Source: Aplidium turbinatum
Lineage: Eukaryota; Chordata; Ascidiacea; Aplousobranchia; Polyclinidae
NCBI GenBank assembly: GCA_918807975.1
Contig: OU964921.1
Span: forward strand, 46,278,498-46,342,497
DNA: 64,000 nt
Reading direction: 5' to 3'
The notes beneath the pieces were generated by a model. It was given only the letters and a program-made list of their open reading frames with translations. It was not told the DNA's origin and did not search any database. The position numbers and the translations under genes are program-made. This document shows positions 47,483 through 60,234 of the stretch, piece after piece (the first letter of the stretch is position 1; the number at the start of each line of letters is the position of its first letter).

Positions 47483-49583
47483 TCAGTCTGTCTCCTCATG
47501 CTTGGCCGCGTTATGCTTCTTCAAGGAGCTCTTCTGCGAGTAGACTTTGTTACATCCTTCAACCTGTAACATAGAAACAACGTGAGATATGATGAGATTG
47601 CTGTTTTTCTGGTTCCAGGCAATCTCCGAACTGTATGCTTCATTCAAAATTGATTGAAATATTCATATTCACAACAGAATACAATTCTACAAAAAATGTT
47701 CATAGATAATTTTGTCAAAAACTAAAACCAGTTTCATTATCGTGCAACGTTCAATGTAAATTTCATATCTTTCAATTTTGACAACCTTAGAAATGTTGTA
47801 ATTATTTATAAGATTATTGCATTGTTTAAGTTTCGTTTCCTTCAGTTGAGTTTTGTGCATCAGCAATCACAACGTAGTTTGAGGTTCTTACCGGGCAGGG
47901 GAACTGCTTCCCTTCGTGCGTCTGCTGGTGCTTTATCCTGTCGGAGCTGTTCGAGAAGCGTTTGTTGCAGAAAGTGCATGGAAATCGCTTTTCATCTGAA
48001 AAAAACAAAACGTTAACGATAAATTTGTTTGTTTAGAAATGGGAAGAAGTGGTTCAATTTTCATTTTGTGGATGTCTGAGCCTTATATGCTGAAAGTAAA
48101 ATCATATCAGAAATGAAACAAACATTTTGTAATGTTGATATATCACGTCATAATTACCTGTGTGGTATCGCTCGTGCACGACAAGTCCCTCCGATCTTGG
48201 AAACCATTCGTCGCAGTGTCTGCATCTAAATGGTTTCTCCCCGGTATGGACACGAACGTGGTTGACCAATCTATATTGAGCCATGAAGACCTTCTTGCAA
48301 TCACCCCACATGCATGGTGCTCTTTCTGATTGAGTGTTGCCCTTCGGTTTTCGTTTCTTTTTCAAATGATCTTCAGTCACGTGATTTATGAAGAATTGAA
48401 AATCTTGAAATATTGGAGCGCATCTTTCATCATTGAATCCCCATTGGCAAGTATATGGGGCGCGTGGGGGATAATCAGTGTTGCGATGCTTCTGCTTTTT
48501 CTTCCATTGGCGTACAGAGCTGTGATTGTTTTGTTGTTTGGATACCATCGTCATCACTGGGACGTCATCTAGTGTTGGGTGCACGTGCATCATCTGTTGG
48601 TCTTCTAGTACTTGCGGTTGGTTTTGTCCATATTGCGATGCTTGTTGTGGTGATTGTGACATATTGTTGTAGTGATGCTGCATGGGTGGGTGTTGTCCAT
48701 ATTGCGGTGCTTGTTGTGATGACTGTGTCATATTATTGAACTGATGTTGCATGGGTGGGTGTTGTCCATATTGTTGTGCTTGTTGGGGTGACTGTGTCAT
48801 ATCGTTGAACTGAATCTGCATGGGTGGGTGTTGTCCATATTGTGGTGCTTGTTGTGACAACTGTGTCATATTATTGAACTGATGCTGCATGGGTTGGAGT
48901 TGTCCATATTGCGGTGCTTGTTGTGGTGACTGTGTCATATTGTTGAACTGATGCTGCATGCGTGGGTGTTGTCCATATTGCGGTGCTTGTTGTGACGACT
49001 GTGTCATATTATTGAACAGATGCTGCATGGGTGGGTGTTGTCCATATTGCGGTGCTTGTTGTGACGACTGTGTAATATTATTGAACTGATGCTGCATGGG
49101 TGTGTGTTGTCCATATTGTGGTGCTTGTTGTGCCGACTGTGTCATATTATTGAACTGATGCTGCATGGGTGGGTGTTGTCCATATTGCGGTGCTTGTTGT
49201 GACGACTGTGTCATATTATTGAACTGATGCTGCATGGGTGTGTGTTGTCCATATTGTGGTGCTTGTTTTGGTGACTGTGTCATATTGTTGAACTGATGCT
49301 GCATGGGTGTGTGTTGTTCATGTTGTGGTGCTTGTTGTGGTGACTGTGTCATATTGTTGAACTGATGCTGCATGGGTGGGTGTTGTGCATATTTTGGTGC
49401 TTGTTGTGGTGACTGTGTCATATTGTTGAACTGATGCTGCATGCGTGGGTGTTGTCCATATTGCGGTGCTTGTTGTGGTGACTGTGTCATATTATTGAAC
49501 TGATGCTGCATGGGTGGGTGTTCATATTGCGGTTCTTGGTGCTGATGATGTTGTTGTTGAAAATAATTTCCATAACTATCCAT
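47483..49583 (-). CDS. Zic-r.b: ZIC-family five-zinc-finger transcription factor, copy 3 with a different N-terminal repeat
   Basis: Exons 49583-48158, 47995-47892 and 47563-47483 on the minus strand give 536 aa. The N-terminus (MDSYGNYFQQQHHQHQ) leads directly into about 13 units of 23 aa of the type QHPPMQHQFNNMTQSPQQA, ending in QVLEDQQMMHVHP, where it rejoins the other copies. The 22-aa MATSTHVQ units of copies 1, 2 and 4 are absent. The five fingers and exon phases are conserved. Exon 2 reads DEKRFPCTFCNKRF, as in copy 4, against DDKRFPCGVCDKRF in copies 1 and 2. The last residue is D in place of H. The repeat unit resembles the YNNMTELPQQEPQYGQNPP segment just before the repeats of copy 1, so this segment was probably amplified here. 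The product is likely a functional DNA-binding protein with a different, Gln-rich activation region. Confidence 0.88.
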
Positions 49584-49606
49584 TTTCTTAGGTTACAAAA
49601 TAGTCT
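49584..49606 (-). promoter_or_regulatory. Conserved splice acceptor 21 nt before the Zic start codon (copy 3)
   Basis: TATTTTTCAG, 21 bases, then ATG, although the flanking sequence upstream differs from units 1 and 2. Confidence 0.6.
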
Positions 49607-50240
49607 GAAAAATATGTAAAGTTGTTTTAGGAATCACAATCGAAGCAGATAAGTTGCTTAGTTTTTTCGTGCAATTTGCTCGATGCAGCAAGCAGAGCTA
49701 AAGACATTTTAACGTACCACAAAAAGTTAGCTACGTTGCAATACAACAATGAAAAACTTTTATTGCAGACACTTTTAGAGCGTTACTGCCATCAACCATC
49801 GACAAAACGAAGGAATCTTGCTTTGGATGAAGCGGAAACGTGGCGCCCGCAAGGTATTTTATTCATCATGAGACGAAGTTTATTGAAGTAAAATTTGAAA
49901 AAAACGTCACAAATGTGAAAGTCCTGTTAAGAATAAAATGGGCTTAAGCATCACACTACAATTGCACAGTTTTACTTCAAGTTCAAGAATAACTTCCGAC
50001 AAATATTCTGTTGGAAAAGTTGACTTTCAATAAACGTCAGAGTATGTCCGAAATTGCACTCTTGGTGAATTTCCTGAACATTTTGCCAAAACTTTCAATT
50101 GATTTACTGACATCGCTGACGAATCAAAAAACAACATTTTAACAAAAGAAAAAAGTAAATTTGCACAACAAAATATGAATAGGCGTATAGTCTCACATAC
50201 TTTCTTTGTGAACTGCAATCGTTTCCAACAAAGTATCAAT

Positions 50241-50556
50241 TCCAATCTCTCTTTACGCAAACTACAAACTGATCTCAACTTGAAACAACGTTCCCTCAGT
50301 TGCTCTGTGGCTTTCTGTGCAGTGACGTCAACATGTGGTTCACCAACACATGCACTCTCCCAGTGATTGCAACTCTTCGTTCTCTCTTGATTTTATTCAC
50401 TCCCTGTTGTTTTTAATTGATGGTTAGTTGCAAGTTTCAAGAAATTATCTAATCCATTTCACAGTTATTTGCTCAGTTGCTGACTCTGTTGTTGAATAAC
50501 AATCTCCAACTGATTGCACAACAATTCTGCGTCAATGCGACAGCAATTTGGCTTTT
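50241..50556. promoter_or_regulatory. Zic upstream block, first copy (unit 3)
   Basis: The conserved landmarks of the unit 1 block are kept in order, with TGACGTCA present and TTGCGCAA changed to TTGCACAA. The 49607-50240 stretch before it shares only patches with unit 1 and holds no gene. Confidence 0.5.
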
Positions 50557-50684
50557 GAAATTTATCTTGAAAAGTTATAAAAAAATTTCATTTGTTTAAC
50601 CTAATTGCTTGTTTAATAACTTTTGAAAGTTATAAAGTTTTGTCAAATATAAAATAAACCGCATATTCACACATTCACATTGTC

Positions 50685-50762
50685 TGCTTTGTAAAGCGCT
50701 GAGGTGCAACGCATTCTGCGATTGACAAAGCGCTATATAAAAACAAACATTGTTATTATTAA
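50685..50762. mobile_element. SINE/LINE 3'-tail remnant
   Basis: Reads TTGTAAAGCGCTGAGG ... AAGCGCTATATAAA and ends in a short ATT run. This tail is common to many metazoan short retroelements. Only the tail is present. Confidence 0.5.
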
Positions 50763-51072
50763 AATATAAGTTTTAATGACATTCTTAGTGATTGTTCATT
50801 AATTTTTTTCTAAAATCTTTTGATGGAACCTTAAGTCTTATCCTACATTGTTGAGTCAAAGTACATTCAAAGTTGTAACAAAACAATTTCCAGAAAACCT
50901 CACAAGGGAGAGACTTGGCGCTTCATTGCCTCCAACACTCGACGAGAGGAACGAACATAATGATGAAGATGAAAGTTTTGTCAAAAATAATATGAACTGT
51001 ATGTTCACACACTAAAATATAATTTTATTACTTTCTGTATAAACTGCAAACGTTTTCACATAAAGGATAATT

Positions 51073-51416
51073 CCTATCCCTCTGTCCCCAAACTACAAAC
51101 TGATCTCAATTTGAAACAAAGTTTCCTCAGTTGCTCTGTGGCTTTCTGTGCAGTGACGTCAACATGTGGTTGTGTACTCACACCAACCCTTGCACTCCCC
51201 AGTGATTGCAACTATTCATTCTCTCTTGATTTTATTCACTCCCTGTTGCTTTTAATTGATGGTTAGTTGCAAGTTTCAAGAAACTATCTAATCCATTTCA
51301 CAGTTATTTATTCAGTTGCTGACCCTGTTGTTGAATAGCAATCTCCAATTGATTGCGCAACAATCCTGCGTCAATGCGACAACAATGTGGCGTTGTTGAT
51401 GCGTCAACAAAGTCGC
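51073..51416. promoter_or_regulatory. Zic upstream block, second copy (unit 3)
   Basis: Same landmark order as the other blocks, with TGACGTCA and TTGCGCAA both kept. It ends in an imperfect version of the palindrome (51387-51416). A displaced piece of the block end recurs at about 54959-55030, right of the piggyBac-type insertion. Confidence 0.5.
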
Positions 51417-51524
51417 TTTATCACGTGATTTGCCTTAAATAAGGAAATTCATTGTGACCAAGAACAACCTTTTGTTTTGCTGGAAAATTGGTCAAAGATG
51501 ATGTTCATTCTAACTTGGTCTATT

Positions 51525-54500
51525 TTAACCCTTTGCTTTTCAACGTTTTTTTGGAAATTAACTGCTCAAGGGGGGGCCGTTTTTGGATCAAATTCAATCA
51601 GCTGTTACGTGTTATCCGCTGATGCTATTTCAACAGAAGTTGCACTGGTGTAAAAGCAAATCATTTGTCTATAAGTTTGAAAACTCATTATTTTAAAATT
51701 TTATATGTTAAACTTGATATTTCAATTTTTGCAAAGGTACCCAAAAACGACAATTTTGATTTAACTTGCCGCCTTTAATTAACCGTGCTAATCCGATTTC
51801 ATGCAAACTTCTAAATAACAAAGAGCTCGATCGAACGCACGAAGTGTGTGTGCGGTGTGCCGAATCATTGCATTGATTAGAATTTACGACTTGCGAGCAA
51901 ATCTTATTGTAAGCTACTCACTGATTCTAAAATAGTTACAATCAGAGTAATAGTGTTACACGAATTTGAAAAAAACAAAACTGCGTTTGTTGTCTTACAT
52001 TTTTATCCTAAACTAATGCATTCCGAAACTCATGGCTAGCTTCTAGTTTTATGGAACCAAATTTCTCATAAGTAACACCTTAGCCTGCTTGAATAGCTGT
52101 TTACATCTTCGTTTGTGTATTTTAGGTCTACAATTGAGTTTGTAGTATGAATATTTTTAGTAGAGAGAAGACAATTGAACAAGTTGTTGAAATAATCTGA
52201 AATTTCTAAGTTCAAATTAGGTGCTTTTGAAATTGTGGATTTGTGTCAAGTCGCATCACAAATATCATGCAGGCCACATCATAAGTCATTTCGCTTACGG
52301 GTGTTTATAAACATGACTCATAAATTACATCCACAAAAAATACAGCATTTACATCAACAAAGCTAAGTTCGAAGCTCACTTTTTATTGAAGATTGTGTCA
52401 ATCAATTTGAAAATACATTTTTAGTCAGCCAGCGTCGAAATAATGCAACAGCGAATTGAGGAACATGCGTAAACAAAGGAAATGTGAAATAACCCACAGT
52501 CAGCAAATCTACATAAATTTAACGTTTACAAATGTTGAATCAATGTAAAAGGACTGGATTGCTGACTGGGTCCTTATTGTTTGAAGCACTAAAAATACGC
52601 GTAAAAGCGACAACGTCAGCAAGGCAGTGATTATGTTTCTGGCCAAAAAAAAAATAACGTTTGACTTCAAAGATAAAAATGATTATAACGAAGCTTCAAA
52701 GTTTGTCGTAAAACATTTTACTGAGATACAATAAACATAATCATTCTGTGCCAGATTGTGAGAAGACTTCCTAGATTCTTTCCAACCATTTGCATGATTG
52801 CAAATTATTTTCTATAACTTTACATTGCTAAAAAATGGCTTCTTTGTTGAAACAACGTGGCTACAATTCTATAAAAAATTCTTAGGCCTACTACATTGAA
52901 GTAATGAAATTTTTTTTGTGATTTTGCTGATGACGTTTTACAATATCCGAGAAGTAAAAAATAATAATGATGAATTATTTTACAAAACCGTGGTTTGCAA
53001 GTGCTTCACAAAAAATTGTTGGGGGAAAATTTACTATTAGACGTAAAACGTTTGTAAAAGAAAATTGTCGGTTTACGTATTTATAATGTTTATTGCGCTG
53101 TTATCGAATTATAAACTGCCTGTAGGCTATTGTCTACCTTTGTGGTTGCCGGCCAGCTTAGAGCAGCATGCAAACTAAGCGTTTGTGGTATTTGCATCGT
53201 GTTATGATTCTCGAAAATTTCCCACAAGGTCTTTATTTTTATCGTGATATTTTGTGCCTCTTCTGTCCTAAACTTGAAGTTATTGTGCAGCACTATCCAC
53301 ATCGGTTTTTAGACTCAGTCTTCATTGAAAATCTTTTGTGTGGTGCATCATTTCAAGTAGTGTCTTCCCCTAAACTGTTACACAAATCGCCCAGAACCAG
53401 GTTGATTATTATGTATCTTACAGCAGTTGAGAGCCCGTTATTGTATGTGTGGAATTATTACTGTAGATGTCTGACTAAATTCATGCCAAAGTCGAGCAAA
53501 TTCTGCTTTCGGGATCCTTGCCGTTATTTACTGTATTTTTTGTTGATAAGTTTAGGCAGCATTTTTCCAAGATAAATGAAGACATCGGTATTGTTCGTCA
53601 CTTAGATTTAGTTTTCTCAGCATTATTTATTCATTCTTTGATCCACTAGTTTGTCCCACTTTTGGTATAATCGGATCGTTTATAAATGGCGGGTCTTCAC
53701 AATAGCCGGCCTCTTATACATTGGCGCAACGTATTCAGATGTTGAATCAATGATGAAGAAAGCTGATTTGTTGTTTGTCTTATGTGACGCCTAAATTTAT
53801 GCCTCGTCTACAGTACAAAATATTTTGTAATGTACATTGTGTACATTGTACATTTTGTTTGTAGGCCTACATTACAAAATATTTTGTAATATTTTATTAT
53901 CATCTTTTGTAATATTTTATTATCATCATTATCATTATCATCTATTATATTATCATCTTATATTATCATCTTATTATCATTATCATCATTTTATTATCAT
54001 TATCTATCATCTATCATCTTATCATTATCATCTTTATTTTGCGCTCTTTGGAACAAAACACAGTGCACTGTGAAACAAAAATACAGGACATAACAACAAG
54101 TAGGCGACATAAAGCAGTGAAGGGACGCCATCGAGTTAGCTGCTACGTGTAAATGGAGCCTATCTCATAATTTTGAGTGTATCTCACAATTACTGTTTGC
54201 AAAAACGCTATTTCTCCGGCTTCTCCCAAAAGCATTTGCAGTGATACATTTCCTCAATTGCAAGTTTTGTCAATGAGAGCATTTCCATAGAACGTTTATT
54301 TCGAAACCAGGTTTTCGTGTCTTTATCCAAGAGAAGATTTCTTATTGTAACGTTTTTTATTCGTCAATGAATATTATCTGCTTGAAACAACTGTTTTGAA
54401 TAGTTTGTGGCCTCCATAGCCTACTGTTTTGATCGTGGATTGCTATTCTTCTTTGTAGAGCTGATAACGCAAAAAAGCTTGCTATTATTGTTTCTAATTA

Positions 54501-54913
54501 ACAGCTTTGCGATCACTGGCTTTTCTTTGCAGCATAAGAAATAACGCGCTTTGTATTATTGAGGTCAAACCGTGGCCTGGGTCAAACCAAACAAAAGAAA
54601 GCAAGAGGATGCTTCTCTCTGCTCGCGCATATCGATGCACGAAGCAATTATGAGCTTATGGCTTGTCATCGCAATGTAATCCATTTCACGCTTTGCTGGA
54701 AGTTAGCTAGAAACAGCAAAAATTCACCAAAATCTTGAATTTACAAGAAAACTACACAACTTTTAGCATCAAATTTAATATCATCAGATCCGCCTGGCAA
54801 TTTTAGGAAAAGTCAAGAAAAACCAAGTGCATGGCGTTACTGTGCTTCAAATAATTAAAGGAAATATGAGGGGGGGGCCAAATCTGGCCTCCCTTTGAGG
54901 AGCAAAGTGTTAA
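51525..54913. mobile_element. piggyBac-type element, about 3.4 kb, unit 3 only
   Basis: Flanked by TTAA at 51525-51528 and 54910-54913. The termini are CCCTTTGCTTTTCAA on the left and, read inward from the right, CACTTTGCTCCTCAA. Both are followed by G/C-rich runs (AAGGGGGGGCC and GGCCCCCCCC). Units 1 and 2 lack it at the matching place (near 9205). No intact transposase frame was found in either strand; the interior is AT-rich with scattered stops, so it is a decayed or non-autonomous copy. Confidence 0.8.
53880..54035. repeat. ATTATC/TCATTA simple repeat
   Basis: Irregular microsatellite of TTATCATCAT-type units inside the piggyBac-type element. Confidence 0.85.
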
Positions 54914-57900
54914 TTTAATGTTTTAAACAAAAGTTGTGTGAGTTCTTGTTTCTATTTTATCATCAGTTGTTGAATAACAATCTCCAATTGATTGCGCAAC
55001 AATCCTGCGTCAATGCAGCAACAATGCCAATCATTGTTGCTGCAACAAAGTCGACTTTGGGGAGAAAATTCAATTTCACCCCTTTTCCTTCACTGAGTAT
55101 TTCTTGTGTTTCCTCACCCACCGACAAGTTGGTCTGGTCCTAGAATTTTTCACCTCACATATAAATTTGGAAACTTTTGCAGATTTTAACTTTTGTCACC
55201 TCAAAATTCGGCACGTTTCAAGCGCTTGCATTGTTCGTTGTCACATCATTGTGACGTCTAAACAACGCAACAATTCTGCAAACATTATGTACAAGCAGAA
55301 GCTCTCACCTCACCATTATCATGAAACAATAGCATTGCGCGCTCGGCTGGCTCAGTTGGAGCACTTGTGCAGACAGGTGGCCACGAGCTAACTTACAACT
55401 TTCTCACAGCAATTTCATTCAATTCGTGATTCCTTCGCTTTCGTCTGTAATATTCTGATGTCATAATTGCAATCTATTCTCCATTATAATTCTTCCAGTT
55501 TTCTGTTTCTTATTGCGCTGAAGTTCTTTGTTGTCTATTGGGTTATTGCTTCTACTTTTGTCTAACCTGCTAATTGTCATGTTGAACAATTAATTTTGTA
55601 AATGTCGGAAATTTATTAATTTTCTAGAACATTGTTGATTATTGTCCAACTAACCGGCCCTGGCTATCATGCGATTGATGCAGGGTTGAGGGGTGGAGTG
55701 GCCACGCCCCATGTCACTACGCCACTTACTCAAGTCAAGGGAAAAAAATGTCTAAGTTTTTTTTTTGAATTTTAAAACTTTCCAAGCTTCAATATTTTGA
55801 AAGGGGAGAGGGGGCTTTTTGGGAATTTCTATGAATTGAACAAAATCATACAAAATAGTAAGTTACGAAATTACCTCATCAAACCATTGTAATTCCTTGC
55901 AATGAAGAGGATTGTGATGACATTTAGCTCGATCTCGATAGTTTTGTTGCTCGAAAGGTGATTGGCCAAGAACATTGTTGTAGAGAAGACTTCACCAGTC
56001 ACGTGACAAGTTATTCCAAGCTCATGTTGAGAGAAATGATGTTGGAAGAAATTTTGCAAAGAATTTCAAATGTTCTAATAATCTAATGCATCAATGTTTT
56101 GACGAAATGTTTTGAAAATATTATGAAATGAATATCTATTTTGTTTTGATCACTTTCCGCTGTGTACTTCTTATGATGTCATATTGATTGAGCAGTTATT
56201 ACGTCACACATTGATTGTTTTTTTATAATGGCATAATGAGAAACAGATTACATTTGTAACACTTGTTACCTCAGAACACGACTTGCTGGAGAACACGACG
56301 CCATTTTGTTATAAACGAAACTGTTTGGCATTTCTGAGACGTTTCGTTGCTTTAACGTTGCATTATGATGCAATAAGTTGAATTATTCCACAAGTTTCGT
56401 GTCGACGATGAAGTTTCTTGACAACGATCTTGTCGAACTTGCAAGCCGCCATTTTGATTTCAGTTGTGGAGAATTTTGAAACTTGTTTATTGTAATTTTG
56501 ACTCAGTTTTTATTATTTCGTTAAAAGTCGAATGCTAATTGATGTGAGTGCTAAGGAATTTGTTTATAAGCATTTGCTTGATGCAGTTTGCAAGTGGGAA
56601 TGTTGATGCGTTTCGACAACGTACGAAACATTCACACCAACAAGCTGCCGCCATTTTGTTTTCGCCACCGCGTCTCGATTGGTTTGGTTTTAGTTGACTT
56701 GGTTGGTTTTGAATCTTTATCCTCGGACTGACAAAGCCTTGACAGGTTATTCCTGCTGGTTTCGCATACTTGTAGAGGCTTTTGACGCAGGGACGGTTAC
56801 CGAGATTGACAAAGTGAAGTTTTCCGATTTTTAAAGTCTTGTTGTCTTGGAATTATTCCATTCACTAGGTGTCGCTAAATGGAGATTAGTCCTTGGCCTT
56901 GACGTTTCTTCGTTCCAGAAGTCACACGCTAACCATCTCGCGACCCAACACAACGTGTATAAACAATTTCACCACCCAAGTGTTTTTTTTTCAATCTTTG
57001 CCTGCCATAAACAAGACATCAACCAGTTGTAGAGTGGCCTACTATAGCTCGACTTGCTCAGAGACTTAGTAAAAGCACTGGCATCGTTGCCTCTTCTCGG
57101 TGCTTAAAAATACGCTAAGTTTTTGTACACGTCAGATGTCTCTTTAACTTGCCTTTTTTAAGGATTCGTTTGACACAATTTTTCATCACAGCTACGTAGC
57201 GGGATCACCCAGCATCAGGATCGCAGATAAAAATGAACTTCAAATTAAAAAAAATAGTTCAGAAGTCTTATATTTGAACTTAGAGCATAATTCACGTTTA
57301 CTGTGATTTATTAAAGGAAGTGACTTGAATGCCGGTAAAACTGTTTGCCATAATTGATTTTGATGAGAAAAGCCAAATAAATGCGTATGATGCAATTATA
57401 CTGTCGATGTAGAATTTTTTTTTTATAAATTAAATAGGCTACAACAGTCACATTTTGGCAGATTTAGATCACTCCTGCACGACCCATGTTCTGACCCTTC
57501 GAGACCCATTTTTGGATCGTGAACCATAGTTTGGGAACCACTGTTCTAATGCAACAATGTTTTGACAAAATGTTTTGAAAATATTATGAAATTAATATCT
57601 ATTTTGTTTTGATCACTTTCCGCTGTGTGCTTCCAATGACGTCATATTGATTTAGCAGTTATGACGTCACACATTGATCGTTTCTTCATAATGACGTGAT
57701 GAGCGAACAGATTACATTTGTGACACTTGTAACCTCACTACTGGAGAATACGATGCCATTTTGTTATAAACAAAACGCTTTGACATTTCTGAGAGGTTTG
57801 GTTGCTTCAAAGTTGCATTATGATGCAATAAGTTGAATTATTCCACGAGTTCGGTGTCGACAATGAAGTTTCTTGACAACGATCTTGTCGAACTCGCAAG

Positions 57901-58560
57901 CCGCCATTTTGATTTCAGTTCTAGGACATTTTGAAACTTGTTTATTGCCATTCTGGCTCAGTTTTCATTATTTCATTAAAAGTCGAATGCAATAATTGAT
58001 GTGAGTGCTGAAGAATTTTTTAAGAAGCATTTGTATTATGCAGTTTGCAAGTGGGAATATTGATGCGTTTCGACGACGTCCGATACACATCACAGCACAA
58101 CTCTGCCGCCATTTTGTTTTCGCAGCGCGTCTCGACTGGTTTGGATTTAGCTGGTTGGGTTTGGTTTTGAATGTTCATACTCGGGCTGACAAAGTCTTGA
58201 TAAGTTATTCCTGTTAGTTTCGCATACTTGTTAGAGGCTTTTGACGCAATGCTGGTCACCGAGATTGACAAAATGATGTTTTCGGATTTTTAAAAGTCTT
58301 GTTGCCTGGGAATTATTCCATTTACTAGGTGCCGCTAAATGGAGAGCAGTTCTTGTTCTTGAAGTTTCTTCGTTCCAGAAGTCACGCGCTAACCAACTGA
58401 GCTATCGGGGCGGACAATACCGCGGTTTGTGACGTCAGCTTTGTGAAAGCTTTGTTGATGTCTTACATGACACGCATGACTGGTTCTTGAAACTTACAGA
58501 CAAGTTGTTTAAAGTTACATGATCCAAGCATGACTGGAACGATTGCATGGAATGCTGATT
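54914..58560. other. Diverged and rearranged counterpart of the coiled-coil gene 5' region (unit 3)
   Basis: Patches match 9257-9340, 10660-12780 and then, after an insertion, 11650-13030 again, so part of the region is present twice. An exon-like piece at 55287-55376 matches 10855-10944 with three replacement and no silent changes. The coiled-coil exon of 13275-13452 has no counterpart. A tRNA-like half is at 58374-58416. No functional gene can be supported. Confidence 0.45.
56936..57543. mobile_element. hAT-type element fragment (right end)
   Basis: Ends in TTTGGGAACCACTG, a hAT terminus, next to TTCTAATG, which would be the right target-site copy. Sequence on its left breaks homology with the array at about 56936, and no matching left terminus is seen, so the left end was lost in a rearrangement. 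Confidence 0.5.
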
Positions 58561-59104
58561 GTACTTGATTTAACTTAATCCTTAGATTCATTTGAAAGCA
58601 ATCACTCTGGAGCATGCCAACATTTATCGTCGTCGGCTCCACTTTGTGTCCAAATATTGGTCTTGTCTTCAAGTCAGATTTGGCTTTGGATGTAGTTGTC
58701 AAATGCGGCTTCGGAGGCCTAGGACACGATGGAAAGCCGTGTGCAAAAGAGACATTGTAAATAACAACATTTATTATATATATTGAAAAAGAACATGGGA
58801 GGGGAGGCAAGATAGAATTGTTGACAAGTGATGGTTCCCAAAGCCCCCATCGCCTGTCGCGACGTCCCTGTCTTGTGGCCGTGCTAACTACTGATATATA
58901 GCCTACTACATAATTTTTCATTCAGGCACGTTTTAAACCTTTCAAGGTTTTGCCACCTTTTCCCGTTCGTTAACGTGCTGGTAGGTCTATATCAATTTTT
59001 GTAGTTAGTATCTTTTTCGTCCCGGACGCGTTAATGACGAAAAATAAAATGATTGATGATTGATTGATTGATAGCTTTGTATCAACATCGAAATAAAATA
59101 AAAA
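58561..59104. other. Unit 3-specific stretch before the tRNA gene
   Basis: Homology to unit 1 ends near 58625. A short TTGATTGAT repeat lies at about 59050-59075. No gene recognised. Confidence 0.35.
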
Positions 59105-59176
59105 TGACCCCGACGTGATTTGAACACGCAACCTTCTGATCTGGAGTCAGACGCGCTACCGTTGCGCCACGGAGTC
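59105..59176 (-). tRNA. tRNA-Trp (CCA), unit 3 copy, canonical
   Basis: 72 nt on the minus strand. Acceptor stem GACTCCG pairs fully with CGGGGTC allowing one G-U. The anticodon arm is TCTGA CTCCAGA TCAGA, and the T-arm GCGTG/CACGT is well paired. An oligo-T terminator follows. It repairs both weaknesses seen in the copies at 15538 and 35249, so it is the best candidate for a working gene. Confidence 0.93.
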
Positions 59177-60153
59177 GTTGTGTTTGCATGAAACATCGCA
59201 ATGAATTGAACAGTTGTCGGTAATGTCAATGTTTTGATATTGTGGAGTGTCGTGTGTTTGCATTGTTAAGAAATAAATTACAAGCGGCGACAACACTGGC
59301 CACCATCGAGGATTTTGTTACTCGCCAGGTGGCAACGTATGTTAACTGATAGACTTTTCCATTGATTTATCACCAAAAATTGACTTTCAAAACTGAAATC
59401 TCAGAACGGAAGCCCATTCATTGGTCATTTGTACTGTTTTTAAATATGTGAATCAGTGAATTAGATGAACTTCTTCAAGATCACATGGACAATTCTTGAA
59501 CAAAGCATTCCGCTTTTCCCCAATATCGAATTTGTTAAGCTCTTTCTTCACGGTTTTATGGCTTTCAAACCGCTCCCAAAAGCGATTTATCAAACTATAT
59601 CTCAAACAACATTTCACGGATTAAAAATGTATCAATGATGATACGTAACTCTTTTAACTGCCTGCATCATATTCTTGTACTGGATCTTTTGTACCTCATG
59701 AGCCGATGTCGTTATTATGCTGGAGATGAAGACTTGTTCGAGCATCAGCAGCCAGCTCCAATGGATCAGTTCTTTCTATCACGCCAGCATCCCATACCAC
59801 GTGATCTTGTTGCTTTGGCCTCCACCACATGATGTCATTCATTGTTATCATTGCATTATGACGTCATCCTTGTTTCAACGTCATTGTTGAGTTGTTCACT
59901 TTTATGTTTGATGTTGTTTGCAAACTAAGTCCATAAGTTTTTCTCAAAAAGTAACCTTCACAAAGTCGACTGATTGATCAGCCTTCTATTGATGACGTCA
60001 CATTAACTTCATAACAGGAGGCTCGGTGGGGCTAGAAAACTTCTGAAAAATGTGCAACAAAAACTGCGATTGTTTTTGAAAATATCCTTAATGACGTTAT
60101 GTACGATGTCGATCGTTAGTTGAAGATGCTTTCTGACTGTGAAAATTCTTTGG
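59177..60153. other. Scrambled remnant of coiled-coil gene introns (unit 3)
   Basis: 59177-59275 and about 59550-59610 match introns around 15611-15850 of unit 1, while 59970-60150 matches 13180-13550, an inverted order relative to unit 1. Between them, 59699-59832 has an open frame (RYYAGDEDLFEHQQPAPM... LVALASTT, then TGA) with no counterpart elsewhere in the window. It might be a terminal exon but lacks a clear acceptor. Confidence 0.4.
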
Positions 60154-60234
60154 AATGAAGCGATCCATCGCGTCCGTGGAGTTGAGGAGCGGAAGAGGAA
60201 GATGGTGGAGTTCCTCAGCTACCTCAACAATTAA
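60154..60234 (+). pseudogene. Small gene, exon 2 fragment only (unit 3/4 junction)
   Basis: Encodes NEAIHRVRGVEERKRK and MVEFLSYLNN, then TAA. Units 1 and 2 have DQWRQ where this has ERKRK. The start of exon 2, its acceptor and exon 1 are gone; sequence on the left belongs to the coiled-coil gene near 13550. The break falls at a short shared AATGAAGCGATCC. Confidence 0.65.

Noticed and set aside
48330-48739. Plus-strand frames opposite Zic copy 3
   Set aside because: Antisense shadows of the fingers and the 69-bp repeat array.
53168-53575. 135-codon plus-strand frame inside the piggyBac-type element
   Set aside because: It has no transposase motifs and an unlikely composition; the opposite strand here shows only short frames with stops.
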